The position numbers were made by a program, and so were the translations under genes. From Streptomyces venezuelae (GTDB taxonomy: Bacteria; Actinomycetota; Actinomycetes; Streptomycetales; Streptomycetaceae): 64,000 nt of DNA. Location of the stretch: assembly GCF_008642315.1 (NCBI RefSeq), contig NZ_CP029192.1, positions 7,254,001-7,318,000 of the forward strand, written 5' to 3'. Within the stretch, counting starts at the first letter, position 1. Every line of letters begins with the position of its first letter. This document shows positions 26,385-35,785 of the stretch, piece by piece. Under the pieces are notes generated by a model. The model saw nothing but the letters and a program-made list of their open reading frames with translations. It was not told where the DNA came from and made no database searches.

Positions 26385-27620
26385 ATGAGGCGTATGTCAC
26401 GTCGGGGTTTCTCCTTGGTGGCCGCCGCGACGGTGGCGGGCCTGGCGACGACGGGGGACGCGGTCGCCGCGTCCGGCCGGCGTCCGAAGGACGGCCGCGA
26501 ACTGCGCGGCATGTGGCTGGCGAGCGTCGTGAACCGTGACTGGCCGTCCAAGCCGGGTCTGCCGGCGGCCCAGCAGCGCAGCGAGTTGCTGGCCTTCCTG
26601 GACTCGGCCGTGAACCGCAGACTCAACGCGGTGGTCTTCCAGGTGCGCCCCACCGCGGACGCCCTGTGGCCATCGCCCTACGAGCCGTGGTCGGAGTACC
26701 TGACCGGCGTCCAGGGCAAGGACCCGGGCTGGGACCCGCTGGGCACGGCCGTCCACGAGGCGCACCGCAGGGGCCTGGAGCTGCACGCGTGGTTCAACCC
26801 GTTCCGGATCGCCAACCACACGGACCCGTCCCGCCTGGTGGCCACGCACCCCGCGCGGGTGCACCCCGACTGGGTCGTGCCGTACGGGGGGAAGCTGTAC
26901 TACAACCCGGGGCTGCCCGCGGTGCGGCGCTTCGTGCAGGACGCGATGCTCGACGCCGTGCGCCGCTATCCGATCGACGCGGTGCACTGGGACGACTACT
27001 TCTACCCGTATCCCGTCGCGGGGCAGGTCTTCGACGACGACGACGCGTTCGAGCGGTACGGCGCCGGTTTCCCCGACCGGGCCTCGTGGCGGCGGGACAA
27101 CATCGACCGGCTCGTGCGCGAGATGGCCCGCCGGGTGAAGAAGGCGCGGGGAAGGACGCAGTTCGGGATCAGCCCGTTCGCGGTCTGGCGCAACATCGCC
27201 ACCGACCCGACGGGCTCGGACACCCGAGCGGGCGTGCAGACCTACGACGACCTGTACGCGGACACCCGCGGCTGGGTGAAGAAGGGCTGGATCGACTACA
27301 TCGTCCCGCAGGTGTACTGGAACATCGGCTTCCCCGCCGCGGACTACGCGAAGCTCATCCCGTGGTGGAGCGACGTCGTGCGCGGCACGGGCGTGAACCT
27401 TTACATCGGCGAGGCCCTGTACAAGGCGGGCGACCCGGCGCAGCCGGCGGCCTGGCAGGACCCGGCGGAGCTGTCCAAGCACCTCACGTACGCCGAGGGC
27501 TTCCGCGAGGTGCGCGGGCACGTCTACTTCTCGGCGAAGGAGGTCGGCGTGGACAAGATCGGCGCGATGGCGCGGGTGGTCGCCGACCACTACCGGAAGC
27601 CGGCGAAGCCGCCGCGCTGA
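26385..27620 (+). CDS. Tat-exported GHL10-type glycoside hydrolase-like protein
   Basis: About 411 residues. A twin-arginine signal (MSRRGFSLVAAATVAGLATT) indicates folded export. The body matches the GHL10/DUF187 TIM barrel: ELRGMWLASVVNRDWPS, FQVRPTADALWPS, HAWFNPFRIAN, DAVHWDDYFYPYP with acidic active-site residues, QFGISPFAVWRN and IDYIVPQVYWNIGF. These proteins probably cleave cell-surface or environmental polysaccharide. ATG 26385 is preferred, as GGGGG lies seven bases upstream; ATG 26379 is also in frame. No carbohydrate gene neighbours. Confidence 0.82.
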   Translation: MRRMSRRGFSLVAAATVAGLATTGDAVAASGRRPKDGRELRGMWLASVVNRDWPSKPGLPAAQQRSELLAFLDSAVNRRLNAVVFQVRPTADALWPSPYEPWSEYLTGVQGKDPGWDPLGTAVHEAHRRGLELHAWFNPFRIANHTDPSRLVATHPARVHPDWVVPYGGKLYYNPGLPAVRRFVQDAMLDAVRRYPIDAVHWDDYFYPYPVAGQVFDDDDAFERYGAGFPDRASWRRDNIDRLVREMARRVKKARGRTQFGISPFAVWRNIATDPTGSDTRAGVQTYDDLYADTRGWVKKGWIDYIVPQVYWNIGFPAADYAKLIPWWSDVVRGTGVNLYIGEALYKAGDPAQPAAWQDPAELSKHLTYAEGFREVRGHVYFSAKEVGVDKIGAMARVVADHYRKPAKPPR

Positions 27621-27647
27621 TCCCCGTGACCCGCTGATCCTCGTGGG

Positions 27648-27842
27648 TCAGGAAGCCGGGTCCTGATGCCGTACGACGGTGTCGGGGCCCGGCGACATCA
27701 CGGTCTCGTGGCCGTCCTCGAAGCGGACGCGGTACGGCGGACCGCCGTTCGCCCCCAGCACCTCGACGACCTGCGCGATCCGGTCGTGCTGCCCGACGAT
27801 CCTGCCGTGCACCACCAGCTCGTCGCCTACGGTTGCACGCAT
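27648..27842 (-). CDS. DUF1918 protein
   Basis: 64 residues, single SH3-like DUF1918 domain (GDELVVHGRIVGQHDRIAQV, PPYRVRFEDGHETVMSPGPD). The family is small, actinobacterial and without a known function; the fold suggests nucleic acid or protein contact. Convergent with the GHL10 gene. Confidence 0.8.
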   Translation of the reverse strand: MRATVGDELVVHGRIVGQHDRIAQVVEVLGANGGPPYRVRFEDGHETVMSPGPDTVVRHQDPAS

Positions 27843-27935
27843 CTGGAGTGCCCCCTCGTCCCGCTGCGGTCGCGATCTGTGGCCGCAAGTGTACGACGAG
27901 TGGCGGGAGTTGGGACCTCTCGGGCGGGCAGCCCG

Positions 27936-28868
27936 TCAGCCGCGGGCCCGTTGGGTGACCGCGATGCAGACGAGGACCGCGGCCGCCGTGAGGGGTGCGG
28001 CGACGGGGAGGTGTTCGCCGAGCAGGAACACGGACCACACCAGTGTCAGGAGCGGCTGGGCGAGCTGGAGCTGGCTGGCCTTGGGGACGCCGATCGCCGC
28101 CATGCCCCGGTACCAGACGACCAGGCCGAGGAACTGCGAGCCGAGCGCCGCGTAGAGCAGGCCCGCCGTGCTGTGCCCGGTGAGGTGGAAGGACTCGTGG
28201 GGCAGGGCCAGCGCCGCGCCCGCGATGTTGAGCGGCAGGCAGAGGATCAGGGCCCAGCCGATGACCTGCCAGCCGGGCATCTCGCGGGCCAGGCGGCCGC
28301 CCTCGGTGTAGCCGGCCGCGCAGATCAGCAGCGCGCCGAAGAGGTAGAGGTCGGCGGTGGACAGGGCGCCGCCGCTCTGCTGCACGGTGAATCCGATGAC
28401 GGCCGCGGCCCCGGCGAGCGCCGCTGCCCAGAACGTGCGTGACGGGCGGGCGCCGGTGCGCACCGCCGAGAACACGGCGGTCGTGAGCGGCAGCAGACCG
28501 ACGACCACGGCCGCGTGCGCGGTGGTGGAGGTCTGCAGGGCGAGCGTGGTGAGCAGTGGGAAGCCGACGACGACACCGGCGCCGACGACCGCGAGCCCCG
28601 CCCAGTGGCGGCGGTCGGGGACCGCGACGCGCAGGACGAGCAGACAGCTGCCCGCGACGAGCGCGCTCAGCACCCCGCGCAGGGTCACGAAGCTCCACGG
28701 GCCGATGCCTTCGAGGCCCCACGCGGTGGAGGGGAAGGTGAGGGAGAAGGCGATGACGCCCAGGGCGGCCATCAGGGTGCCGGTGGGGGCCGGGGGGACT
28801 GTGGAGGCCGTGGAGGCCGTGGGGACCGCTATCCGGGTCGGGCGAGTAGCGCTATCCTGTGCTGTCAT
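27936..28868 (-). CDS. EamA/DMT-family exporter
   Basis: 310 residues with a Pro/Thr-rich N-terminus (about 1-30) and ten predicted helices in two EamA repeats; TFPSTAWGLEGIGPWSFVTL and ALGSQFLGLVVWYRGMAAIG are typical. Members export amino acids and metabolites. Its ATG overlaps the ATG of the divergent MocR gene, so the regulator very probably controls it. Substrate not readable; a PLP- or amino-acid-related metabolite fits the MocR neighbour. Confidence 0.85.
   Translation of the reverse strand: MTAQDSATRPTRIAVPTASTASTVPPAPTGTLMAALGVIAFSLTFPSTAWGLEGIGPWSFVTLRGVLSALVAGSCLLVLRVAVPDRRHWAGLAVVGAGVVVGFPLLTTLALQTSTTAHAAVVVGLLPLTTAVFSAVRTGARPSRTFWAAALAGAAAVIGFTVQQSGGALSTADLYLFGALLICAAGYTEGGRLAREMPGWQVIGWALILCLPLNIAGAALALPHESFHLTGHSTAGLLYAALGSQFLGLVVWYRGMAAIGVPKASQLQLAQPLLTLVWSVFLLGEHLPVAAPLTAAAVLVCIAVTQRARG
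28853..28858 (+). promoter_or_regulatory. -10 box for the MocR gene
   Basis: TATCCT lies eight bases before ATG 28867, within the EamA coding region on the other strand: a probable leaderless promoter. Confidence 0.45.
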
Positions 28869-28877
28869 GCATGACAG
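28862..28877 (+). promoter_or_regulatory. 16-bp palindromic operator over both start codons
   Basis: CTGTCATG/CATGACAG is a perfect 16-bp palindrome containing the ATG of both divergent genes. GT-N8-AC inside it agrees with GntR-family operators. Confidence 0.6.
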
Positions 28878-30309
28878 TAGCAGTGTGGGCGATCTGGCGA
28901 AACGACTGCGGGACGAGCTGGACCGCTACTCACCGGGTGGAAAGCTGCCGTCCAGCCGGGCGATCGTGGAGCGGTTCAGGGTGAGCCCCGTGACCGTGTC
29001 CCGCGCCCTCGCGCAGCTCGCCGCCGAAGGACTCGTCGTCACCCGCCCCGGCGCGGGCGTCTTCCGCGCCGAGCCGACGGCGCCCGCCGCCCCCGCCGGG
29101 GACACCTCGTGGCAGGAGGTGTCGCTGAGCGCCGACGCCGCGACGGAGCTCGTGCCGCGCTCGGTCGACGCGAGCGGGGTCCTGGCGACGCTCGCCGCCC
29201 CGCCGCCCGGCGTCATCGAGTTCAACGGCGGCTATCTCGACCCCGCACTGCAGCCGGGACAGGCCATGGCGGCGGCGCTCGCCCGCGCGGGACGACGGCC
29301 CGGCGCGTGGGGGCGGCCGCCCGTCGACGGCCTGCCCGAGCTGCGCGAATGGTTCGCGCGGGGAATCGGCGGGGCCATCACGGCCGCCGAGGTGCTCATC
29401 ACGGCCGGCGGCCAGAGCGCGCTCACGACCGCGCTGCGGGCGCTCGCCCCGCCCGGGGCGCCGGTCCTCGTCGAGTCCCCGACGTACCCGGGCATGCTCG
29501 CCATCGCGCGGGCGGCGGGACTGCGGCCCGTGCCCGTGCCCGTCGACACGGACGGAGTGCGGCCCCACCTCCTGGCGGCCGCCTTCCGCGCGACCGGCGC
29601 CCGCGTCTTCGTCTGCCAGCCGCTGTTCCAGAACCCGACCGGCGCGGTGCTCGCCGCCGAGCGCCGCCCCGAGGTCCTGCGGATCGCCCGCGAGGCGGGC
29701 GCCTTCGTCGTCGAGGACGACTTCGTGCGCCGCCTCGTCCACGAGGACGCGGGACCGCTGCCGCGCCCGCTCTCGTCCGACGACCCGGACGGCGTCGTCG
29801 TCCACGTCTGCTCGCTCACCAAGGCCACCTCGCCGAGCTTCCGCGTCAGCGCGCTCGCCGCCCGCGGCCCGGTCCTGGAACGGCTGCGCGCCATCCAGGT
29901 CGTCGACCACTTCTTCGTGCCGCGCCCCCTCCAGGAGGCGGCGCTCGAACTCGTCGGTTCACCGGCCTGGCCGCGCCATCTGCGGGCGGTGGCAGGCGAG
30001 TTGAAGGAGCGCAGGGACGCCATGTCGGCGGCGCTGCGGCTGCGGCTGCCCGAGCTGACGGTGGAGCACATCCCGGCGGGCGGCTACCACCTGTGGGTGC
30101 GGCTGCCCGACGGCGCCGACGAGGCCGCGTTCGCCTCCGCGGCGCTGCGGGCGGGCGTGGCGGTGGCGCCGGGCCGCCCCTACTTCGCGGCCGAACCCCC
30201 CGCCGGACACGTCCGGTTGAGCTTCGCCGCGGTGCCGGGGGTGGGGGAGATCACGGAGGGGGTACGCCGCTTGCGGACGGCCTGCGACGAGGTCCTGAAC
30301 CTCCGCTGA
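28867..30309 (+). CDS. MocR-type regulator (GntR HTH fused to aminotransferase domain)
   Basis: 480 residues. Residues 1-75 hold the GntR winged helix (KLPSSRAIVERFRVSPVTVS, RALAQLAAEGLVVTRPGAGV). After a linker, a fold-type I aminotransferase-like domain follows with FQNPTG, VVEDDFVRRL and the PLP-lysine motif SLTKATSPSFRVS. MocR proteins sense PLP or an amino-acid adduct. The ATG shares bases with the start of the divergent EamA exporter. Autorepression and control of the exporter are inferred. Confidence 0.9.
   Translation: MHDSSSVGDLAKRLRDELDRYSPGGKLPSSRAIVERFRVSPVTVSRALAQLAAEGLVVTRPGAGVFRAEPTAPAAPAGDTSWQEVSLSADAATELVPRSVDASGVLATLAAPPPGVIEFNGGYLDPALQPGQAMAAALARAGRRPGAWGRPPVDGLPELREWFARGIGGAITAAEVLITAGGQSALTTALRALAPPGAPVLVESPTYPGMLAIARAAGLRPVPVPVDTDGVRPHLLAAAFRATGARVFVCQPLFQNPTGAVLAAERRPEVLRIAREAGAFVVEDDFVRRLVHEDAGPLPRPLSSDDPDGVVVHVCSLTKATSPSFRVSALAARGPVLERLRAIQVVDHFFVPRPLQEAALELVGSPAWPRHLRAVAGELKERRDAMSAALRLRLPELTVEHIPAGGYHLWVRLPDGADEAAFASAALRAGVAVAPGRPYFAAEPPAGHVRLSFAAVPGVGEITEGVRRLRTACDEVLNLR
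28874..28879 (-). promoter_or_regulatory. -10 box for the EamA gene
   Basis: On the minus strand TACTGT is five bases from ATG 28868, within the MocR coding region; TTTCGC 17 bases further upstream is a possible -35. Confidence 0.4.
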
Positions 30310-30319
30310 CCGCCCGCTT

Positions 30320-30775
30320 TCACCGGATCCCCTCGATGAGTTTCTCCAACGCCACGTCGGCGGTCTCGGCGAGCAGGGTGACGCTGTCCATACCGGCGTA
30401 GACCTTGCCGTCCGGCGCGATCCCCAGGTAGGTGCTGCGGCGATCGGCCTCGCCGACGGGATACGGATACGCCCCGGCTTCCTCGCTGAGCACGTCGAAG
30501 ATCTCGTCGTCCCATTCGGCGGCGAGCGGGTCGAGCCGGAAGCCCGTGCGGGCCATCGTCCGCCCGGGGCCCCGCTCCTCGCTCGCCAGCCCGCCGAACT
30601 CGGCGAGGAAGCGCCGTGCCGCCTCATGCATCGCGAAGCCGCCGCGCTCGTGCAGGACGCGTTCCCACTCGGCCGTCGGCACGGACCGCCCGGGATGCCA
30701 GCCGGCCGCCCGCAGCACGCGGTCGGTCTCCTCGGACCGACACCCGCCGGGCAGCGCCTCCGAGATCCCCGCCAT
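30320..30775 (-). CDS. SUKH-3 superfamily protein
   Basis: 151 residues. The N-terminal AAGWHPGRSVPTAEWERVL and RFLAEFGGLASEERGPGRT motifs and the C-terminal YLGIAPDGKVYAGMDSVTLL match SUKH-3 domains, mostly known as immunity proteins against secreted toxins. No toxin gene is next to it. ATG 30775 is chosen with AGGTGG eight bases upstream; GTG 30787 is possible. The stop lies 10 bases from the convergent MocR stop. Confidence 0.72.
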   Translation of the reverse strand: MAGISEALPGGCRSEETDRVLRAAGWHPGRSVPTAEWERVLHERGGFAMHEAARRFLAEFGGLASEERGPGRTMARTGFRLDPLAAEWDDEIFDVLSEEAGAYPYPVGEADRRSTYLGIAPDGKVYAGMDSVTLLAETADVALEKLIEGIR

Positions 30776-30838
30776 CTGACCGTCCACCTGGTGATATACG
30801 GTCGACGCCGCGGCGTCGCGGCTGCCAGGCTCGGCCGT

Positions 30839-31279
30839 ATGAACGAAAGCGCCACGCTACCCGACGGGTACGAGATATCCGCCGACGTCGCTCGTATCGA
30901 CGTCGCCCGCGTGCACCACTGGCTCTCCACCGACGCGTACTGGGCCATCGGACGTCCCCGGGACAAGCACGACACGGCGATGTCCGGGTCGCTCAACTTC
31001 GGGGTGTACGACGAGGCTTCGGGAGAGCAGGTCGCGTACGCGCGCGTGGTGACCGATCGTGCCACGTTCGCCTACCTCTGCGACGTGTACGTCTCGCCGG
31101 AGGCGCGCGGCAAGGGTATCGGCGTCGCGCTCGTCACCGAGGTCTGCGCGCACCTGGAGCCGTTCGGGCTGCGCAGGACGCTGCTCGCCACGGGTGACGC
31201 GCACGGCGTCTACGAGAAGGTCGGCTTCACGGCCCTTCCGGCGCCCGAGGAGTGGATGGTGCGCGTCGGTACTCCGTGA
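30839..31279 (+). CDS. GNAT-family N-acetyltransferase
   Basis: 146 residues. The acetyl-CoA loop CDVYVSPEARGKGIGVALV and the flanking strands identify the GNAT fold; the C-terminal YEKVGFTAL is typical. Small cytoplasmic acetyltransferase with an unknown acceptor. Its last 53 bases overlap the end of the convergent DUF6314 gene. It is divergent from SUKH-3, with a shared 63-base region containing TATACGGT / TATATC boxes. Confidence 0.85.
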   Translation: MNESATLPDGYEISADVARIDVARVHHWLSTDAYWAIGRPRDKHDTAMSGSLNFGVYDEASGEQVAYARVVTDRATFAYLCDVYVSPEARGKGIGVALVTEVCAHLEPFGLRRTLLATGDAHGVYEKVGFTALPAPEEWMVRVGTP

Positions 31280-31727
31280 CGAGCAGGAGGTCCTTCGCGG
31301 GGCCGCCCACCCGCCACCGGCTGCGCCAGCGGTCCGCGTCGACCACTTCGAACGCGCCGCGGTAGAGGTCGGCCGAGCACGGGTGGTCCGTCGTCCAGCG
31401 GCCCGTGCGCAGGTCGAGGTCGTGGAAGAAGCGGCCGTCGGCGAACTCCACGCGCGCCGTGCCCGGCCCGTCGCCGGGCAGGAAGCGGAGCGTGCGCTCG
31501 GCGGGGCGCGCCACACCGTGCCAGGTGAACGTGCCGGACTCGTGGTGCAGGAGGCCGCCGGTGTCCGGGGCGGGCAGCGGCGCGAAACGCGTCGTACCGG
31601 TGAAGCGGCCCTCGGAGCCGTCCGCGAGGTCACGGACCGTGCGCTCGACGTGCCACTCGCCCGCGAGGTGGGCGAGCACGTCGGGGACGGGGCGGAACGT
31701 GAGGTCCGACGGCGGTGGCGCGGTCAT
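31227..31727 (-). CDS. DUF6314 protein
   Basis: 166 residues. Trp- and Arg-rich beta protein (HLAGEWHVERTVRDL, HHESGTFTWHG, RVEFADGRFFHDLDLRTG, HPCSADLYRGAFEV) resembling lipocalin-like DUF6314 proteins of unknown function. No signal peptide. The 3' end overlaps the acetyltransferase gene by 53 bases on the opposite strand. A TAGCCT box six bases from the ATG suggests leaderless transcription. Confidence 0.7.
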   Translation of the reverse strand: MTAPPPSDLTFRPVPDVLAHLAGEWHVERTVRDLADGSEGRFTGTTRFAPLPAPDTGGLLHHESGTFTWHGVARPAERTLRFLPGDGPGTARVEFADGRFFHDLDLRTGRWTTDHPCSADLYRGAFEVVDADRWRSRWRVGGPAKDLLLVTEYRRAPSTPRAPEGP

Positions 31728-31733
31728 ACGTGC

Positions 31734-31739
31734 AGGCTA
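31734..31739 (-). promoter_or_regulatory. -10 box of a probable leaderless promoter (DUF6314 gene)
   Basis: Minus-strand TAGCCT, six bases, ATG 31727. Confidence 0.4.
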
Positions 31740-31774
31740 CTTGCCTCCGTGTCCGCCTGTTCGGGATGCCTTGT

Positions 31775-32764
<990 letters not shown>

Positions 32765-32809
32765 GGTGGTACCTCCTGGATGTGCCTGGTGACCCGGTGA
32801 TCGCCGACG

Positions 32810-32840
32810 ACAGTAGGAGTTGGAGCGGACTCCAGGTCAA
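32810..32840 (-). promoter_or_regulatory. MerR-type promoter of the first aldo/keto reductase
   Basis: On the minus strand TTGACC (32835-32840) and TACTGT (32810-32815) are separated by 19 bases. The spacer carries the dyad CTGGAG-N4-CTCCA (32821-32835), as in promoters untwisted by MerR-family activators. Confidence 0.65.
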
Positions 32841-32961
32841 GGCGAGGGGCGTACGGGGGACCGGGGGATTTCCCCCGGGTGGTCCGGCCCGGTAGCCCGA
32901 TGGTCCGGCGGCGCGCGCGTTCCTAACGTGGTGATCACTTCCCACCGAACCAAGGAGCACG

Positions 32962-34500
32962 ATGCGCGTCGTGTCAGCAGTCACCGCGGGCCTGGGCCTC
33001 GTCGGGTTGCTCGCGGGCCCGGGGGCGGCCGCGGACCTTTCCGGGTCCGCCTCGCCCAAGGCCCCCCGGCAGACGATCAGTTGGGGTCCCTGCTCCCAGG
33101 GCCAGCAGGAGCTGAACGAGGCGGGTGCGGAGTGCGCGAAGGTGGCCGTGCCCCTCGACCACGCGGACCCCCGCGGCCGCACGATCGACATCGCCGTCTC
33201 CCGTATCCGGGCGAAGTCGCCGGGGGAGCGGCGCGGCATCCTGCTCTCCAACCCCGGCGGCCCGGGCGGCACGGGGCTCGCCAACAGCCTCGCCCTGCGC
33301 CCCGCGTTGAAGGATGTTGCCGACCGGTACGACCTCATCGGCTTCGACCCGCGCTTCCTCGGCGAGAGCACCCCCGTCACCTGCGGCAAGGCCCCCGAGC
33401 CCACGCCGCCCGCCCCGAACACCACCCCGCGCCGTGACTTCGAGGACTCGGTGCGGTCGGCGCGCGACACCGCGCGCAGGTGCCAGGAGCACGGCGACAA
33501 CGCCGAGTTGCTCCCGCACGCCTCGACCCGGAACGTCGCCCGCGACATGGACGCCATCCGCGCGGCGCTCGGCGAGCGGAAGCTGTCGTACTACGGCATC
33601 TCGTACGGCGCCGACCTGGGCGCCGTCTACACCCAGCTCTTCCCGCGGCGGAGCGACCGGATCGTCCTGGACTCCTCCACCGATCCGGCGGCCACGCAGT
33701 ACGAACTGTTCCAGCGGTCGGGCGCGCCCGCGGAGGCGGCGCTCGACGGGCTCGGCGGTCATGTGCGCTCCGACGTCCTGAAGCTCCTTGCGCGGGCCGA
33801 GCGGCACCCCATCCCGGTCGAGGACGTCCGCCTCAACGCACCGCTGCTGCGGCTCCTCCTCAAGCAGCTCGTGCAGCACGAGGAGTACGACCCGCAACTC
33901 GTCAGCGTCGTCGACGACTTGAAGAAGGCCGCCGCGGGCGAGGAGTTCGAGCCGGGGCCCGCGCTGAGCGGACTCCTCGACCTCCTCTCGTCGCCCGAGC
34001 TGGCGGACAGCATGGCGGGCGGCGCGATCTTCATGTGCGGCGACGGGGGCTGGCCGGCGGGCGGCTGGCCGAAGGACGCGGCCACGTACTGGAAGAACAT
34101 GCAGCGCAGCCGCGCCACGCAGCCGGTCTTCGGGCCGTACGTCAACGGAATGATCGCTCCTTGCGCGTTCTGGGGGACCGAGCCCCGCGAGCCCGGCACG
34201 AGGATCCGCAACGACGTGCCCGTCCTGTTGCTCCAGGCCAGGTACGACAACAACGTCCCGTACGAGGGTGCTCTCGCCCTGCACGAAAAGCTCAAGGGAT
34301 CCCGCCTCGTCACGGCGGACATCCGCTCGCACGGCGTCTACGGACGCGGCAGCGGCGGGCTCACCCCGGTGCCGTGCGCCGACGACGCCGTGAACACGTA
34401 CCTGCGCGACGGCGAGCTGCCCACGGCGGACGTCACCTGCGCGAAGCCGAACCTGAAGACGGCCTCCAAGACGGCCCCCAAGACGGAGAAGACCCGATGA
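32962..34500 (+). CDS. secreted alpha/beta hydrolase, tripeptidyl aminopeptidase-like
   Basis: 512 residues with a signal peptide (MRVVSAVTAGLGLVGLLAGP). The fold has an oxyanion motif LLSNPGGPGGTG, nucleophile elbow YYGISYGADLG (Ser), acid in ARYDNNVPYEG and His in IRSHGVYG, plus the C-terminal TAP-like domain. Such enzymes (SlpD/SlpE-like) clip N-terminal peptides from secreted proteins. The C-terminal Lys/Thr-rich tail is unusual. Four Cys occur at CSQG, CAKV, TCGK and RRCQ. Start ATG 32962 is behind AAGGAG; the next gene overlaps by four bases. Confidence 0.85.
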   Translation: MRVVSAVTAGLGLVGLLAGPGAAADLSGSASPKAPRQTISWGPCSQGQQELNEAGAECAKVAVPLDHADPRGRTIDIAVSRIRAKSPGERRGILLSNPGGPGGTGLANSLALRPALKDVADRYDLIGFDPRFLGESTPVTCGKAPEPTPPAPNTTPRRDFEDSVRSARDTARRCQEHGDNAELLPHASTRNVARDMDAIRAALGERKLSYYGISYGADLGAVYTQLFPRRSDRIVLDSSTDPAATQYELFQRSGAPAEAALDGLGGHVRSDVLKLLARAERHPIPVEDVRLNAPLLRLLLKQLVQHEEYDPQLVSVVDDLKKAAAGEEFEPGPALSGLLDLLSSPELADSMAGGAIFMCGDGGWPAGGWPKDAATYWKNMQRSRATQPVFGPYVNGMIAPCAFWGTEPREPGTRIRNDVPVLLLQARYDNNVPYEGALALHEKLKGSRLVTADIRSHGVYGRGSGGLTPVPCADDAVNTYLRDGELPTADVTCAKPNLKTASKTAPKTEKTR

Positions 34501-35705
34501 CCGACATCAGCAGGCGCACGGGCCTCACGGCGGCCGCGGCGGCACTTCTCGCGGGGACGGCGGGCGTCCCGGCGTCGGCCGCCGCCCCGCGTACCCCGAA
34601 CGGCCCGCGTGGACGAGCCCTCCAGCGCGGCGTCGACGCCATCCGCGCCACCGGGGCGAGCGGCGTCCTCGCCGAGGTGCAGGACGCACGCGGCCGCACC
34701 ACCGCACGGGCAGGAGTCAGCGACCTCGACGCCCCGGCGAAGGGCCCGGTGCCGTGGGGCGCGTACTACCGCATCGGCAGCGACACCAAGACGTACACGG
34801 CGACCGTCGTCCTCCAGCTCGTCCAAGAGGGACGGCTGAAGCTGACCGACACCGTGGAGCGCTGGCTGCCCGGCGCGATCCGCGCGCACGGCAACGACGG
34901 GCGCCGGATCACCGTCACCAATTTGCTGCGCCAGACGAGCGGCCTCAACGAATACATCACGGCGGAGAGCGGTGACTTCACCCCCGACGCGTACCGGCGC
35001 AACCGCTTCCGTCCGCAGTCCCCGCAGGAACAGCTGGCGGTGGCCCTCGCCAAGCCCCCGCAGTGGCTGCCCGACGCCGACGACCCGGCGGAGGAGCGGC
35101 GCTGGGGATACTCCAACACCAACTACGTCGTCGCCGGGATGCTCGTCGAGGCGGTCACCGGGCACCCCTGGGCCCAGGAGGTCCACGAGCGCATCATCGA
35201 ACCGCTCGGCCTGCGCCACACGCTCATCCCCGGGACCTCGTCGTACGTGCCGCGCCCGACGGCGACGGGCTACACCTACTTCCCGGAGGAGACGCGCCCC
35301 ACCGAGACCACGCTCGGCTTCGGCGGAGGAGCGGACGGCTGCCTCATCTCGACGACACACGACCACGGCATCTTCCTGCGGGCGCTCCTGGGCGGCCGAC
35401 TGCTGCGCCCGGCACAGCTGGCGGCGATGAAGTCGACGGTGCCGGTGAGCGACTGGATCCCGGCCGACGGCGTCCGCTACGGCCTCGGCATCGCCTCCCG
35501 CCCCCTCGCCGGCCGCGAGGACGGCCTCTGGTTCCACGGCGGCACGAGCCTCGGCTACGTGAGCGAGGGAGGCGTGACCCCGGACGGCACGACGGCGGTC
35601 ACCGCCGCGGCGTTCACCCTGCGCCTCGACAGCGAGGAGACCCACCTCCGCCAGGCGCGGGCGGCGCTTCGGATGGTGGAGGAGGTGTTGGGCGCGAAGA
35701 GGTGA
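34497..35705 (+). CDS. secreted serine hydrolase of the beta-lactamase/D-alanyl carboxypeptidase family
   Basis: 402 residues. ATG 34497 overlaps the upstream stop (ATGA). The N-terminus has an SRRTGL motif and an Ala-rich core, a probable Tat or Sec signal. Penicillin-recognising motifs: SDTK in RIGSDTKTYTA, YSNTN and HGGTS. Class C beta-lactamase-like D,D-peptidases or esterases share this pattern. Coupling with the upstream aminopeptidase suggests a shared extracytoplasmic task, such as peptide turnover. Followed by about 80 bases of G-rich DNA with short tandem repeats. Confidence 0.85.
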   Translation: MTDISRRTGLTAAAAALLAGTAGVPASAAAPRTPNGPRGRALQRGVDAIRATGASGVLAEVQDARGRTTARAGVSDLDAPAKGPVPWGAYYRIGSDTKTYTATVVLQLVQEGRLKLTDTVERWLPGAIRAHGNDGRRITVTNLLRQTSGLNEYITAESGDFTPDAYRRNRFRPQSPQEQLAVALAKPPQWLPDADDPAEERRWGYSNTNYVVAGMLVEAVTGHPWAQEVHERIIEPLGLRHTLIPGTSSYVPRPTATGYTYFPEETRPTETTLGFGGGADGCLISTTHDHGIFLRALLGGRLLRPAQLAAMKSTVPVSDWIPADGVRYGLGIASRPLAGREDGLWFHGGTSLGYVSEGGVTPDGTTAVTAAAFTLRLDSEETHLRQARAALRMVEEVLGAKR

Positions 35706-35785
35706 GGAGGGCGCCGGGGGGACGCGGGGGTGAGCGGGGCCGGGCGGCACGCGGGACGCGGGACGCCCCGCCAACGCCCTACGCC

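Noticed and set aside
35706..35785. Tandem repeat array (CGCGGGA and CGCCCTA doublets)
   Set aside because: Only two units each; within normal GC-rich intergenic drift.
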